Source of the DNA: Anaerococcus sp. Marseille-Q7828
GTDB lineage: Bacteria > Bacillota > Clostridia > Tissierellales > Peptoniphilaceae
Reading direction: 5' to 3'
NCBI RefSeq assembly: GCF_949769285.1
Contig: NZ_OX458331.1
Span: 1,798,001-1,862,000, forward strand
DNA: 64,000 nucleotides
A program made the position numbers and the translations under genes. Positions 7,440 through 16,848 of the stretch are shown here, piece by piece (positions within the stretch are counted from its first letter, which is position 1; each line of letters starts with the position of its first letter). The notes beneath the pieces are model-generated. The model saw only the letters and a list, made by a program, of their open reading frames with translations. It did no database searches and had not been told where the DNA came from.

Positions 7440-9353
7440 ATGAGTAAAACTAAGATTAAGGATATACTAGGATACGATTTTTTGCGTGGCCTAGAAATAT
7501 CAAATGACAAAAGTAAGCTAGCTTACACCAAGACAAAGGCAAATTATGACGAAAACAAATATGAAAATGACATCTGGATTTATGACACAAAAGAAAATGT
7601 AACTTACCCTGTGACAAATACAAAAGAAAGTTCCATTTTTACTTTTGACCAAGCATCAAATCTAATCTACAAGGCAAAAAGTACAGATGATGAGGATGTT
7701 TTCCACAAGGTTGGCACTCATGGAGTTGGAGAGAAATATTTTGCAATAGAAAAAAATGTATCTCGAATAGACTGGCTAAAAGATGACCTATATCTAATCA
7801 AGGCAAGTGATAAAAAATCTAAAGAAGAAAAAGAAAAGGATAAAGAAAATAATTATTTCAAGGAAGTAATCGATTTGCCATTCTGGCTAAACGGTGCTGG
7901 TTATCTTAAACATGAGAAAAGCTCCTATTATTTCTATGATGCCAAAGATGAGAAGCTATCAAAAATCATAGATTCTGATTTTGACCATGAAATAAACTTT
8001 TTAAATATAAATGAAGATCACACAAAGCTTGTATATGCCAAGGCAAATTATGACAAGGCAAGGGTTATGGACATGCGTGAATCCTTGTATCTTTATGATA
8101 TAGAAAAGAAAAAATCCAAACTCTTGATAGATGCGAATTTTTCTTTCTACTATGCTAACTTTATAGAAGATAAGATTATATTCGTAGCAACTGATATGAA
8201 AAAAGGCGGAATAAATGAAGATGCCTTTATCTATATCAGTGATTTTGACGGTTCCTATGAAAAAATCACAGACGATACATTTGATATGGCCTTTGGCAAC
8301 AGTATAGGTACTGATGCAAGATATGATGGAGCAAAGACCTTTGCAATTGCTAATAATAGACTATATTTTGTAGTAACAGAAAAAGAGGACAGCAAACTTT
8401 ATTCTATAGATAAATCGGGCGAGATTAAGCTAGAAATCGGATCTAGAGTGGAAGACTTTGCTATCAAGGATGATACTTTATACTACTTTGCCATGGGTAG
8501 GGATAGCCTATACGAACTTTACAAAAAAGATTCTGATGCGGCTCTAATTGAAAACAAAATCACTACAAAGCTAGGAAATATAGAAACATTTGAATTTGAA
8601 TCAAATGGAGATACATTAACAGGCTATGTCCTACTTCCTACAAAATTTGATAAGAATAAGAAGTATCCGACTATCCTATCCATCCATGGTGGACCAAAGA
8701 CAGAATTTTCCGACATCTTCCACCACGAACACCAGGTTTTTGCCAATGATGGATATATTGTAATATACACAAACCCACATGGATCATCTGGTAATGGAGT
8801 TGCCTTTAGCGATATTAGGGGTCTCTATGGGGCTAAGGACTATGAGGACCTAATGAGATTTACTGATCTAGCTATAGAAAAGTACCCACAAATAGATGAG
8901 AAACGTATGGGAGTCTATGGTGGTTCTTATGGTGGATTTATGACAAATTGGATCATAGGTCATACTGATAGATTTGCTGCAGCTTGTGCCCAAAGATCTA
9001 TATCAAACTGGATTAGTTTCTATGGTGTATCTGACATAGGCTACTATTTTGCCAATGACCAAACAGGTGCCAAGGATCCATGGGAAGATCTAGATAAGAT
9101 GTGGGACCAATCTCCACTAAAATATGCTGATAAGGTAGTAACTCCTACCCTATTCATCCACTCTGATGAGGATTATCGCTGCCCACTAGAGCAAGGTCTA
9201 CAAATGTATACAAAGATTAAACTAAATGGTGTAGATACAAAAATGTATATATTCCATGGTGAAAATCATGAGCTATCAAGGTCTGGTAAACCAAAGCCAA
9301 GGCTAAAGAGACTTAAAGAAATTAAAAAATGGTTTGATGGATATTTGAAATAA
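7440..9353 (+). CDS. S9 family peptidase (acylaminoacyl-peptidase/prolyl oligopeptidase type)
   Basis: Serine peptidase acting on short peptides, probably cytosolic since no signal peptide is seen. Residues 1 to about 370 have the repeated Asp/Tyr-rich strand pattern of a beta-propeller. The C-terminal alpha/beta-hydrolase domain has SIHGGPKTEF (oxyanion region), the nucleophile Ser496 in GGSYGGF, an acidic residue in HSDEDYRCP near 577, and the His in FHGENHELSR near 609. A Lys/Glu-rich insert lies near residues 120-140. The ATG has GGAGG upstream. The downstream gene overlaps by one base (TAATG), implying coupled translation. Confidence 0.93.
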   Translation: MSKTKIKDILGYDFLRGLEISNDKSKLAYTKTKANYDENKYENDIWIYDTKENVTYPVTNTKESSIFTFDQASNLIYKAKSTDDEDVFHKVGTHGVGEKYFAIEKNVSRIDWLKDDLYLIKASDKKSKEEKEKDKENNYFKEVIDLPFWLNGAGYLKHEKSSYYFYDAKDEKLSKIIDSDFDHEINFLNINEDHTKLVYAKANYDKARVMDMRESLYLYDIEKKKSKLLIDANFSFYYANFIEDKIIFVATDMKKGGINEDAFIYISDFDGSYEKITDDTFDMAFGNSIGTDARYDGAKTFAIANNRLYFVVTEKEDSKLYSIDKSGEIKLEIGSRVEDFAIKDDTLYYFAMGRDSLYELYKKDSDAALIENKITTKLGNIETFEFESNGDTLTGYVLLPTKFDKNKKYPTILSIHGGPKTEFSDIFHHEHQVFANDGYIVIYTNPHGSSGNGVAFSDIRGLYGAKDYEDLMRFTDLAIEKYPQIDEKRMGVYGGSYGGFMTNWIIGHTDRFAAACAQRSISNWISFYGVSDIGYYFANDQTGAKDPWEDLDKMWDQSPLKYADKVVTPTLFIHSDEDYRCPLEQGLQMYTKIKLNGVDTKMYIFHGENHELSRSGKPKPRLKRLKEIKKWFDGYLK

Positions 9354-10897
9354 TGAAGATTGAGACAAAGGTAAAATTTAAAAAGACCATAAGCGATATG
9401 ATTTATAGGTTTAAGCATCACGAAGTAACCAATAACTCAGCTGCTTTATCCTTCTATTTCTTACAAGCATCTATCCCACTATCAATGGTACTTGTAACAG
9501 TAGCTTCTAAGATTTTAGAAAATAATGTTGATGCTATATATTCACTATTAGAATTTTTGCCATCAACTTCAAAGGATATGGTTAAATGGGTCATTGACAC
9601 TATGTTTGTCAATACTAGTTCAACATCGGTTACTGTTATCACCGTGCTTTTTGCCCTTTGGTCTGCCACCAAGGGAATGAATAACCTAATAACATCTATA
9701 AATAAGGCCTATGGTCTTGAGGGTGAAAATAAGTATATCAAACAGAGACTTTTTTCACTTCTCTATACAATAATGTTTGTAGTTTTTATACTGTTTATTT
9801 TGGTTTCACAGATTTATGGACCAAGTATTTTGACTTTTATAAATAACAACATACTAACCCGTATATCTGACAAGGCCTTCGGAGGCTTATTTGATAGTAT
9901 CTTGCAAGCTCTATCATCTCCCCTATTTAGGTTGACTTTGACATTAGTTCCAATACTAATCATAGCTCTAGCATTTGGAGTATTTTATAGGTTTGCACCA
10001 AATAACAAGAATGATAGGGTTCCATTTAAAAACGCTTTTTATGGAGGATTATTTGCAATCATAACAATTTATATTGCAACCTTCTTGTACTCTTTCTTCT
10101 TGAATAATTTCTCCAAGCAATCTGTGGTGTATGGAGCCTTAGCCGGCATATTGGCCCTGTTTATCTGGCTTAACTTAGTATCTACCATACTTATACTTGG
10201 AGCTGAGCTAATTGATTCTACTAAGGAAAATTATGCCATAACTTCTGCTAAGGAGATTAGAGAATTTAAAGAAAACAACAAGTCTTTCAAAGAAAGCCTA
10301 CAAACAACTATCGAGGAATCTATGATAAAAAAAGAAGACAAAAACGAAATAATTGACAAGAGAACTTTAAGGAAACACTTTAGAGATCTAAGATACCATA
10401 TGGATCCAACTAGGAAAAATATGGTAGACTATGCAATTTTTACCAAATTTTTAAATTCAGATTTGTTTGATGAAGCGAAAAGTATATTTATCTATGTATC
10501 AGTGGCTGATGAGGTTGATACATTTGAGATTATCAGACGCTCCCTAGAAATGGGAAAGGCTGTATACGTGCCATATATCACCGATAGAGATGAGGGTCTT
10601 ATGATCCCTGTAAGAATCTATGATTTGGACAATCTCATCCCAGGAGAGTTTGATATACCAACATCATACACTATGGAAACTATAGAAAATCCAGATTTAA
10701 CTGTCGTTCCTGGCCTAGGTTTTGACAAAAAGAAAAACCGCATGGGCTATGGTGGTGGTTACTACGACAGGTATCTTAACAAGGTAAAAACAAAATCTGT
10801 AGGATTATTTGCAAGTGAATTTGAGGTGGAAGAAATTCCAACAGATGAATTTGACCACAAACTTGATTATATCATTACAGAAAAAGAAATATTTTAA
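9353..10897 (+). CDS. Fusion protein: YihY/BrkB-type membrane domain plus 5-formyltetrahydrofolate cyclo-ligase
   Basis: Residues 1 to about 300 are a BrkB/YihY-type integral membrane domain with about six hydrophobic segments and the family features NNSAALSFYFLQASIPL and ILGAELI. After a Lys/Glu-rich linker (about 300-325), residues 326-514 form a complete 5-formyl-THF cyclo-ligase (MTHFS) domain, starting IDKRTLRKHFRDLR and carrying PGLGFDKKKNRMGYGGGYYD, the nucleotide/folate-binding signature. MTHFS uses ATP to convert 5-formyl-THF to 5,10-methenyl-THF and is normally a free 180-residue enzyme. One uninterrupted frame spans both halves. Start ATG overlaps the peptidase stop by one base. 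The linkage would tether folate salvage to the membrane; its meaning is unknown. Confidence 0.9.
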   Translation: MKIETKVKFKKTISDMIYRFKHHEVTNNSAALSFYFLQASIPLSMVLVTVASKILENNVDAIYSLLEFLPSTSKDMVKWVIDTMFVNTSSTSVTVITVLFALWSATKGMNNLITSINKAYGLEGENKYIKQRLFSLLYTIMFVVFILFILVSQIYGPSILTFINNNILTRISDKAFGGLFDSILQALSSPLFRLTLTLVPILIIALAFGVFYRFAPNNKNDRVPFKNAFYGGLFAIITIYIATFLYSFFLNNFSKQSVVYGALAGILALFIWLNLVSTILILGAELIDSTKENYAITSAKEIREFKENNKSFKESLQTTIEESMIKKEDKNEIIDKRTLRKHFRDLRYHMDPTRKNMVDYAIFTKFLNSDLFDEAKSIFIYVSVADEVDTFEIIRRSLEMGKAVYVPYITDRDEGLMIPVRIYDLDNLIPGEFDIPTSYTMETIENPDLTVVPGLGFDKKKNRMGYGGGYYDRYLNKVKTKSVGLFASEFEVEEIPTDEFDHKLDYIITEKEIF

Positions 10898-10911
10898 ATA
10901 TAATGTTCACT

Positions 10912-11778
10912 ATGAAAAAAATAATATTTTTAATACTTACTTTAATTTGTTTGAGTTCTTGTGATGTTGATTATGAAATACCTAAAAACGATGGTTCCAA
11001 ACTTGTTTACAGCAATCTACTAACAAAAAAAACTAAAAATGATCTAAAAAATATTTTTAAAACTTCTGGCCTAGATCATAAGAAGATTGATAGATTTTTT
11101 AAGCAAGTAGAATTCTTTAACTCAAGTGTGAATAATGATTTATTGGTCAAAGATGATTATGTAAGAGCTGACAAGATTAAAGATTATGATTTTTATGCAA
11201 TACAAGATGAATTGTATAAATTAAATCCAGGCTTTACAGGTATTAATTGTAGGATTACTACTTTTGGATTAGTTTCTGACAAAATCGAAGTTAAGAATAC
11301 ATCAAATCCTAATATATCTGTTGTAGAAATTGATAATACAAGTTTTACCAATCCACCTGTTCCTACTCTAGATAAAGAAGAGATTGAAAAGTTTAATAAG
11401 TTTTATTCTGCTATCCCTACAGAAAATAAAGATGATTTAGACTATCAAGCAAATAAAATTAAAGATTTTTGGGAGAATAGTGGTATTAAATTTCACAAAA
11501 ATAGTAACTATGAAGTTATATCGGTTTTTGAATTTTCAAATATAGATGAAAATAAAAATGAGCTTTTTGTTGGCCACACTGGGCTATTATTTTCTCTAGA
11601 AGATGGTAGATCAATGCTAGTTGAAAAACTAGCATTCACAGCTCCCTACCAAGTAGTAATCTTTGAAAATGACAATGATCTCTATGACTACTTTATGGAT
11701 CTTTATGATTATTCCAATGATGAATATCCAATCAAGCCTATTATATTTAGAGATGACAATTTGTTTGTAAAAAAATAA
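10912..11778 (+). CDS. Putative lipoprotein of unknown function
   Basis: The N-terminus MKKIIFLILTLICLSSCDV is a lipoprotein signal peptide with lipobox LSSC, so the mature protein would be anchored outside the membrane. The remaining 265 residues are rich in Lys, Asp and Asn with no domain that I recognise; a middle stretch has PPVPTLDKEEIEKFNKFY. An in-frame ATG three codons upstream (10903) is possible, but neither start has a strong Shine-Dalgarno. It follows the fusion gene by 14 bases and probably shares its transcript, which ends at the terminator at 11771-11802. Base composition is more AT-rich than its neighbours. Confidence 0.75.
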   Translation: MKKIIFLILTLICLSSCDVDYEIPKNDGSKLVYSNLLTKKTKNDLKNIFKTSGLDHKKIDRFFKQVEFFNSSVNNDLLVKDDYVRADKIKDYDFYAIQDELYKLNPGFTGINCRITTFGLVSDKIEVKNTSNPNISVVEIDNTSFTNPPVPTLDKEEIEKFNKFYSAIPTENKDDLDYQANKIKDFWENSGIKFHKNSNYEVISVFEFSNIDENKNELFVGHTGLLFSLEDGRSMLVEKLAFTAPYQVVIFENDNDLYDYFMDLYDYSNDEYPIKPIIFRDDNLFVKK

Positions 11779-11802
11779 CTCCTCAGCTGGGGAGTTATTT
11801 TT
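11771..11802. terminator. Bidirectional terminator between convergent genes
   Basis: A perfect 12-bp inverted repeat (11771-11782 with 11791-11802) with A-run on the left and T-run on the right. It serves the plus-strand lipoprotein and the minus-strand ligase gene. Confidence 0.88.
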
Positions 11803-11805
11803 GTA

Positions 11806-12999
11806 TTATTGTATCTCTGTATAGGCAAAAGTTTCTTTGCCTAATCTATTTAAGTATTTTTCTATTTTTTTACGTCTTTTCCAATTCCAATCCTTATCGT
11901 AGACTAGAGGGTTGATGCAATTGTCAAATCTTACTGGACTTGTAAATTCTTCTTTCAAATCATCTGCCATATTTTCTAGAGTCTGATCAAGGTCTAGGTT
12001 GTAGTAGGCAAATGGCTTATCCCCTATTACTTCCATTCGATTATCAAATATTAAATCTTCTAATGCTATCTTTGATAAATTTACCCCATTTTGAGTCGCA
12101 TAGTAGTGGCAGCGACCTTGGCGAAGATTTATTTCAAAGGCATAAATCTTTCCAGTATCTATATCTTTCTTAAAGTCAATATTGAAAAGTCCATAAACTC
12201 CGAGACTTTCTACTATTTTTCTTGCGTAATCGTATAAAATATCTTGGTCAGTATCAATTTTTGCTACAAAGTTACCAACCCAGTCTGGTCTTTTGTCAAG
12301 CATAACATTCTTGCAAGCTGACATAGAAAAACCAGCTTTTGACCTATAGCCATCGATACTAAATTCGCTTCCGTCTCCTCCGGCTACAAATTCTTGGACC
12401 ATCATATTCCTATCATAGCCATTAGCAAAAATATTTTCCAAGATTTTTATGGTCTGTTTTTTTGATTTGGAATGGTAGCCTTTTTGCCAGCCTTCAAAGT
12501 CAAGTTTTTTATAAAACACATCATCATCTGCCTTTATAAAGACATTATCTGGAAAATCTAGGTCTTTATAATTTCCCTCATTTGCCAAAATAGTTTGTGG
12601 GACTAGGCCAAGATGGGCTATTTTTTGGTTAAATTCATCTTTGGTCTTTATAGAATTTATAGTGTCTATGTCTGCATATGGAAGTTTTGGCTTAAAGTCT
12701 AATAAATCTAAGTTAGTAATTAGGAAATTTCTCATATAATCATCTGGAGCAAATATGATAAAATCATCAGATGAATCTTTGTAATCATGGTAAATTTTAT
12801 TTAACAGACTAGAAAAAACTTCTGTATCTTTTGAGAAATTCTTCTTCTTATAAAATTTGATAATTTCAGAATCTATGCAAGGTAAAAATATGGCAGATGT
12901 TGCAACAACTGACTTTATGCCATAGGCTTCGTGAATTTCCCTTGCTATAGAATATGTATTTAGGTCTGATCCTAGTATTATTGGTAAAAATTTTTTCAT
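11806..12999 (-). CDS. ATP-grasp carboxylate-amine ligase, D-aspartate ligase (Asl) type
   Basis: The N-terminus FLPIILGSDLNTYSIAREIH (residues 4-23) and the ATP-grasp metal-binding segment FEINLRQGR (288-296) closely match what I recall of the enterococcal D-aspartate ligase Aslfm, which adds D-Asp to the Lys side chain of the peptidoglycan precursor. VQEFVAGGDGSEFS (201-214) supplies nucleotide-binding residues. Length (397) is as expected. Anaerobic cocci of this group are reported to have Lys with D-Glu or D-Asp bridges, so the substrate could be either. The ATG has AAGGAGA upstream. The gene is divergent from the OatA-like gene, giving an envelope-modification locus. Confidence 0.75.
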   Translation of the reverse strand: MKKFLPIILGSDLNTYSIAREIHEAYGIKSVVATSAIFLPCIDSEIIKFYKKKNFSKDTEVFSSLLNKIYHDYKDSSDDFIIFAPDDYMRNFLITNLDLLDFKPKLPYADIDTINSIKTKDEFNQKIAHLGLVPQTILANEGNYKDLDFPDNVFIKADDDVFYKKLDFEGWQKGYHSKSKKQTIKILENIFANGYDRNMMVQEFVAGGDGSEFSIDGYRSKAGFSMSACKNVMLDKRPDWVGNFVAKIDTDQDILYDYARKIVESLGVYGLFNIDFKKDIDTGKIYAFEINLRQGRCHYYATQNGVNLSKIALEDLIFDNRMEVIGDKPFAYYNLDLDQTLENMADDLKEEFTSPVRFDNCINPLVYDKDWNWKRRKKIEKYLNRLGKETFAYTEIQ

Positions 13000-13031
13000 T
13001 CTTTTCTCCTTTATAAGAGTCTATAGACAAT

Positions 13032-13059
13032 ATTATATTATAGATTCTGGTAAAGTAAA
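13032..13059 (-). promoter_or_regulatory. Promoter of the Asl-type ligase gene
   Basis: TTTACT (13059-13054) and TATAAT (13037-13032) separated by 16 bases on the minus strand, about 35 bases before the start codon. Confidence 0.55.
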
Positions 13060-13134
13060 AGATGAGCCTAATCTATCTTTCATAAATGTTACAAGTCATA
13101 AAAAACCAAATGATAATTGTAACTTTTTCTTTAT

Positions 13135-13162
13135 TTGAATTTTAGGTCATTTTTGATATAAT
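13135..13162 (+). promoter_or_regulatory. Promoter of the OatA-like gene
   Basis: TTGAAT (13135-13140), a 16-base spacer and TATAAT (13157-13162), about 23 bases before ATG 13185. The intergenic region between the two divergent promoters is short, so a shared regulator is possible. Confidence 0.65.
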
Positions 13163-13184
13163 ATCAAAGATTACGAGGTAAACT

Positions 13185-15047
13185 ATGCAAAAAAGAGTAA
13201 AAACAAAAAAAGAATATCATTTATTAACAGCTCTACGCGCCCTTGGTTTTGTTGGAGTGAGCCTATTTCATAGGTTTAGCCATATATTTCCCGGGGGTTA
13301 TCTAGCTGTAATAATTTTCCTTCTCCTATCAGGATTTTTGACTATGATGGGAGCAGATAATAAAAAAAATATAGATTTTAAAAAATCTTTGTCCATTTTT
13401 CTTAATAAATACATAAAGATTTTAGGTCCAGTATTATTTATTATGGCAATAGTTATGGGATTTTCTTTGGCTTTTGCCAGGGAAGTTTTTGATGATTCCA
13501 TCAAGTCTGTAATACCTGTTGCCTTAAACTTTGAGAATATACAAAAAATTCTAATAAACGAAGATTACTTCAACCAACTAGGTAATTTTAACATCTTTAA
13601 CCACTTGTGGTATGTATCTATGTACATGCAATTTATTGCAATATTTATGGTAATAGATGGATTTACCAAAAAGCTAAATGATAATATTAAGCTTATAGTT
13701 CATTTGATGATTACAATTGTAAGTTTTATCCTTATGATAAATTTAGGCAAAAGCAATAGTGATATTACAAGAATCTACAATGGTATAGATACAAGGATAT
13801 CAGCATTTGCTCTAGGAGTATCCTTATATCTACTAAACAAAAATTATTTGTCAAAGCTTAAATTTAGCGAGTCTTTCTTAAAAATTTGTGGAATAAGTCT
13901 AGGATTATTATGTGTGATTCCATTTTTTCTAGTTAATGGCAAGGATATCAAATCTTATAAATTTATTTTTATGACTTATACCATAATTACAGGTCTTTTG
14001 ACTTTGACATTATTTAACTATGAGAAAAACTACTATAGTGTTAGGAAGAATAGATTACAATTAATCTCCTACATTGGTGACAGGTCATATTACCTATACT
14101 TGTGGCAATATGTGGTACAAATATTTTCTGTGTATTTCTTGCATGGGATAAATAATTTTCTTGTAGCCATTATAGAAATTTTTGCCATATTTATATTATC
14201 TGAGCTAACATATATTATATTTAAGAATAAGAAAATAAATCTAAGCTTGATTATGATATCAATACTTGCTCTTATTGGACTTAGAATTACTTCAGCAAGC
14301 ATTGGTAACGCCAAGGAAAAGGAAATAGCAGAGCTTAGAAAAGAGATCACTGCTAATGAAGAATTAATCAAAAAGAGAAATGAAGAAGCAAAGAAAAAGA
14401 GCCAGAAAAAATCAAGTGATAAAAAAGATGATAAAGGTCTTAAAGAATCTATAAATAATGTCGATACAAAGACATTAGATTCTCTAAATAAAAAAGATAA
14501 TCCAAACTTCGAAGAAAAAGCCTATGACGATTTTGAATTTACAGAAAATGAGCTAGATTATTTGTCCAAAGTCTCTATTACCTCTGTAGGTGATTCTGTT
14601 ATCATCAATGCCGACTCATATATTAGAAAATATATACCAAACTTCTACCTAGATGGCAAAGTAGGGCGAGATATGGTTAGTGGTCCAGAAATCTTATCAT
14701 CAATCAAGGAAAATATTGGCCTTGCTGATATAATAGTAATATCTCTTGGGTCAAATGGTTCTGCCAACCATGCTGATATGGATAGAATCATGGAAATTGC
14801 TGATGGCCGTGATGTTTATTTTGTAAATACTTCCCATACCCAATCCTATATGGATTATGTAAATAATTCTATCAAAGACTACTGCGATAGCCACGATAAG
14901 GCCCATATAGTTGATTGGAGAAACTATATCCAGGATAAGCCAGATTATCTAGCAGCAGATAGGACCCATCCAAATATCCCAGGATCAGATGCCTTTGCCA
15001 AACTTATTATGAGAAAAATTTTAAATGTCAACAAGGTGCAATCTTAA
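13185..15047 (+). CDS. oatA: OatA-like acyltransferase with C-terminal SGNH domain
   Basis: Predicted to move acetyl groups across the membrane and O-acetylate a cell-surface glycan, most likely MurNAc in peptidoglycan (lysozyme resistance). Residues 1 to about 385 are an acyltransferase-3 membrane domain with about ten hydrophobic segments and the conserved early His region (LTALRALGFVGVSLFHRF). A Lys/Glu-rich, coiled-coil-like linker (about 385-440) leads to an extracellular SGNH domain with Ser471 in VGDSV, ISLGSNG near 520, and the DxxH dyad Asp592/His595 in DRTHPN. 620 residues matches OatA. Start ATG lies behind ACGAGGT. Divergent from the Asl-type ligase. Confidence 0.85.
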   Translation: MQKRVKTKKEYHLLTALRALGFVGVSLFHRFSHIFPGGYLAVIIFLLLSGFLTMMGADNKKNIDFKKSLSIFLNKYIKILGPVLFIMAIVMGFSLAFAREVFDDSIKSVIPVALNFENIQKILINEDYFNQLGNFNIFNHLWYVSMYMQFIAIFMVIDGFTKKLNDNIKLIVHLMITIVSFILMINLGKSNSDITRIYNGIDTRISAFALGVSLYLLNKNYLSKLKFSESFLKICGISLGLLCVIPFFLVNGKDIKSYKFIFMTYTIITGLLTLTLFNYEKNYYSVRKNRLQLISYIGDRSYYLYLWQYVVQIFSVYFLHGINNFLVAIIEIFAIFILSELTYIIFKNKKINLSLIMISILALIGLRITSASIGNAKEKEIAELRKEITANEELIKKRNEEAKKKSQKKSSDKKDDKGLKESINNVDTKTLDSLNKKDNPNFEEKAYDDFEFTENELDYLSKVSITSVGDSVIINADSYIRKYIPNFYLDGKVGRDMVSGPEILSSIKENIGLADIIVISLGSNGSANHADMDRIMEIADGRDVYFVNTSHTQSYMDYVNNSIKDYCDSHDKAHIVDWRNYIQDKPDYLAADRTHPNIPGSDAFAKLIMRKILNVNKVQS

Positions 15048-15065
15048 AATTTTTAGGAGGCAGAA

Positions 15066-15296
15066 ATGAAGATAAGTGAAAAATGTCCAAAGTGTGGATC
15101 AAAGAAGATAATAATTGTCCCAGGCAAAAGAATCCCAGCTGAAGCAGGTAGGGCTATCATGATAGGATCATCTACCCTATCATCTGCACTATTTGATAGG
15201 TATGTCTGTAGCGAATGCGGATATTCTGAGGAATATTTTGATAAAGATAACATAGATAAGTTGATTAATAAGTTTGGAATAGATAATAATATATAA
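15066..15296 (+). CDS. Small zinc-ribbon protein
   Basis: A 76-residue protein with CPKCGSKK at residues 7-14 and CSECGYSEEYF at about 49-59: two CxxC knuckles that would bind one zinc. The segment between them is basic, then Ala/Ser-rich. Similar small zinc-ribbon proteins occur in many Firmicutes with no assigned role. A strong TTAGGAGG precedes the ATG. It lies 18 bases after the OatA-like gene and shares its terminator, so they are probably cotranscribed. Confidence 0.8.
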   Translation: MKISEKCPKCGSKKIIIVPGKRIPAEAGRAIMIGSSTLSSALFDRYVCSECGYSEEYFDKDNIDKLINKFGIDNNI

Positions 15297-15301
15297 AAAT
15301 C

Positions 15302-15341
15302 AAACTGGCCCCGTTAGTTTTATACTAGCGGGGTCAGTTTA
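15302..15341. terminator. Bidirectional terminator between the zinc-ribbon gene and serS
   Basis: Long GC-rich inverted repeat: AAACTGGCCCCGTTAGT at the left pairs with ACTAGCGGGGTCAGTTT at the right, with one or two mismatches, between convergent genes. Confidence 0.88.
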
Positions 15342-15356
15342 TTTGCAAAGGTTGAT

Positions 15357-16646
15357 CTATTTTGCTTTAGGTTCAATTTTTTCCTTGCCACCCATGTACA
15401 TTCTAAGTGGTTCAGGTATTTTCACGCTGCCATCTGCTTGTAGTAAGTTTTCAAGGAAGGCTATAAGCATTCTTGGTGGTGCTACTACTGTGTTATTTAA
15501 TGTGTGGGCAAAGTAAGTTCCGTTTTCTCCTCTTAGTCTGATACCAAGTCTTCTTGCTTGGGCATCGCCAAGGTTAGAGCAAGATCCTACTTCAAAGTAT
15601 TTTTGTTGGCGTGGGCTCCATGCCTCTACGTCACAAGATTTAACTTTTAGGTCTGCTAGATCGCCTGAGCAGCATTCGAGGGTTCTTACTGGTATTTCTA
15701 GACTTCTGAAGAAATCTACTGTGTTTCTCCATAGTTCGTTGTAAAATTCTTTTGAATCCTCAGGTTTACAGATGATTACCATCTCTTGCTTTTCAAATTG
15801 GTGGATACGATATACACCACGTTCTTCTATACCGTGAGCTCCAACTTCTTTTCTAAAGCATGGTGAGTAAGATGTCATTTTTAGTGGCATAGCATCTTCT
15901 TCATTGATTGTATTGATGAATTTACCAATCATAGAGTGTTCACTTGTTCCTATTAGGTATAGGTCCTCACCCTCGATTTTGTACATCATATTTTCCATTT
16001 CTTCAAAGCTCATAACTCCAGTTACAACTTCTGAACGAATCATAAATGGTGGGATGTAGTAAGTATATCCACGGTCAATCATGAAATCACGAGCATAAGA
16101 AAGTATTGCAGAGTGTAGTCTTGCTATATCACCTTTTAGGTAATAGAAACCTGCTCCAGAAGTTTCGCGAGATGCATCTAGGTCTATACCATCAAAAGAT
16201 TCCATAATATCTACGTGGTAAGGAACTTCGTAGTCTGGAACTACAGGATCTCCGTATCTGTCGTTTTCCACATTTTCGCTGTCATCTTTGCCTATTGGAA
16301 CACTTTCATCGATGATTTGTGGGATTTTTTGCATACGAACTTTGACTTCTTCAGCCAAGTTTCTAGTTTCCTCTTCTATATGTGTTAGTCTATCGTTGAT
16401 TTCTCCAACATGAGCTTTTGCTTCTTCTGCTTCGTCTTTTTTGCCTTGACCCATTAGAGCACCAATTTGTTTAGAAACCTTGTTTCTTTCAGCTCTGAGA
16501 TTATCTCCCTCGGTCTTTGCAGCTCTAGCTTTTTCGTCTAGTTCTAGAACTTCATCAACTAAAACTAATTTTTCTTCTTGAAATTTCTTTTTGATATTTT
16601 CTTTTACCATTTCTGGATTTTCTCTTAATAGTTTGATATCTATCAT
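15357..16646 (-). CDS. serS: Seryl-tRNA synthetase
   Basis: Class II synthetase charging tRNA-Ser (and tRNA-Sec where present). The N-terminus MIDIKLLRENPEMVKENIK opens the long antiparallel coiled-coil arm (about residues 30-100) that clasps the tRNA variable arm. Class II motif 2 is seen in SYSPCFRKEVGAHG and motif 3 near GNGTYFAHTLNN-like residues GENGTYFAHTLNNT. The ATG at 16646 follows AAAAGGAG and is where homology begins; the frame runs 12 codons further upstream into the T-box terminator and is not used. Length is then 429. A serine-type T-box leader controls it. Confidence 0.96.
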   Translation of the reverse strand: MIDIKLLRENPEMVKENIKKKFQEEKLVLVDEVLELDEKARAAKTEGDNLRAERNKVSKQIGALMGQGKKDEAEEAKAHVGEINDRLTHIEEETRNLAEEVKVRMQKIPQIIDESVPIGKDDSENVENDRYGDPVVPDYEVPYHVDIMESFDGIDLDASRETSGAGFYYLKGDIARLHSAILSYARDFMIDRGYTYYIPPFMIRSEVVTGVMSFEEMENMMYKIEGEDLYLIGTSEHSMIGKFINTINEEDAMPLKMTSYSPCFRKEVGAHGIEERGVYRIHQFEKQEMVIICKPEDSKEFYNELWRNTVDFFRSLEIPVRTLECCSGDLADLKVKSCDVEAWSPRQQKYFEVGSCSNLGDAQARRLGIRLRGENGTYFAHTLNNTVVAPPRMLIAFLENLLQADGSVKIPEPLRMYMGGKEKIEPKAK

Positions 16647-16670
16647 TTTTACTCCTTTTTTGGCAAATAA

Positions 16671-16846
16671 AAAAGACCTCATCCTACATGGGACGAAGGT
16701 CTCGTGGTGCCACCCAATTTAAAACTTAATTAATAAACAGCATAAAGGTAGATTCACTAGCTTCCGCTAAAGATTTGCACCAACCATCTTCTCTCTACAA
16801 GCTTTCCCTAGTTACTATGTCTTATCGTAGCCATATTTAGTTAAGT
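16671..16846 (-). promoter_or_regulatory. T-box riboswitch upstream of serS
   Basis: The conserved T-box sequence GGGTGGCACCACG is at 16715-16703, followed by terminator stem AGACCT(16674-16679)/AGGTCT(16697-16702) and a U-run. Stem I carries AGTA, the AGAGAG bulge region and GGTTGGTGCAAATC. Opposite AGTA, the GAA of the loop-E motif is followed by TCT (16752-16750), a serine codon and then A, fitting serS. Uncharged tRNA-Ser would stabilise the antiterminator and permit transcription. Confidence 0.92.
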
Positions 16847-16848
16847 AT

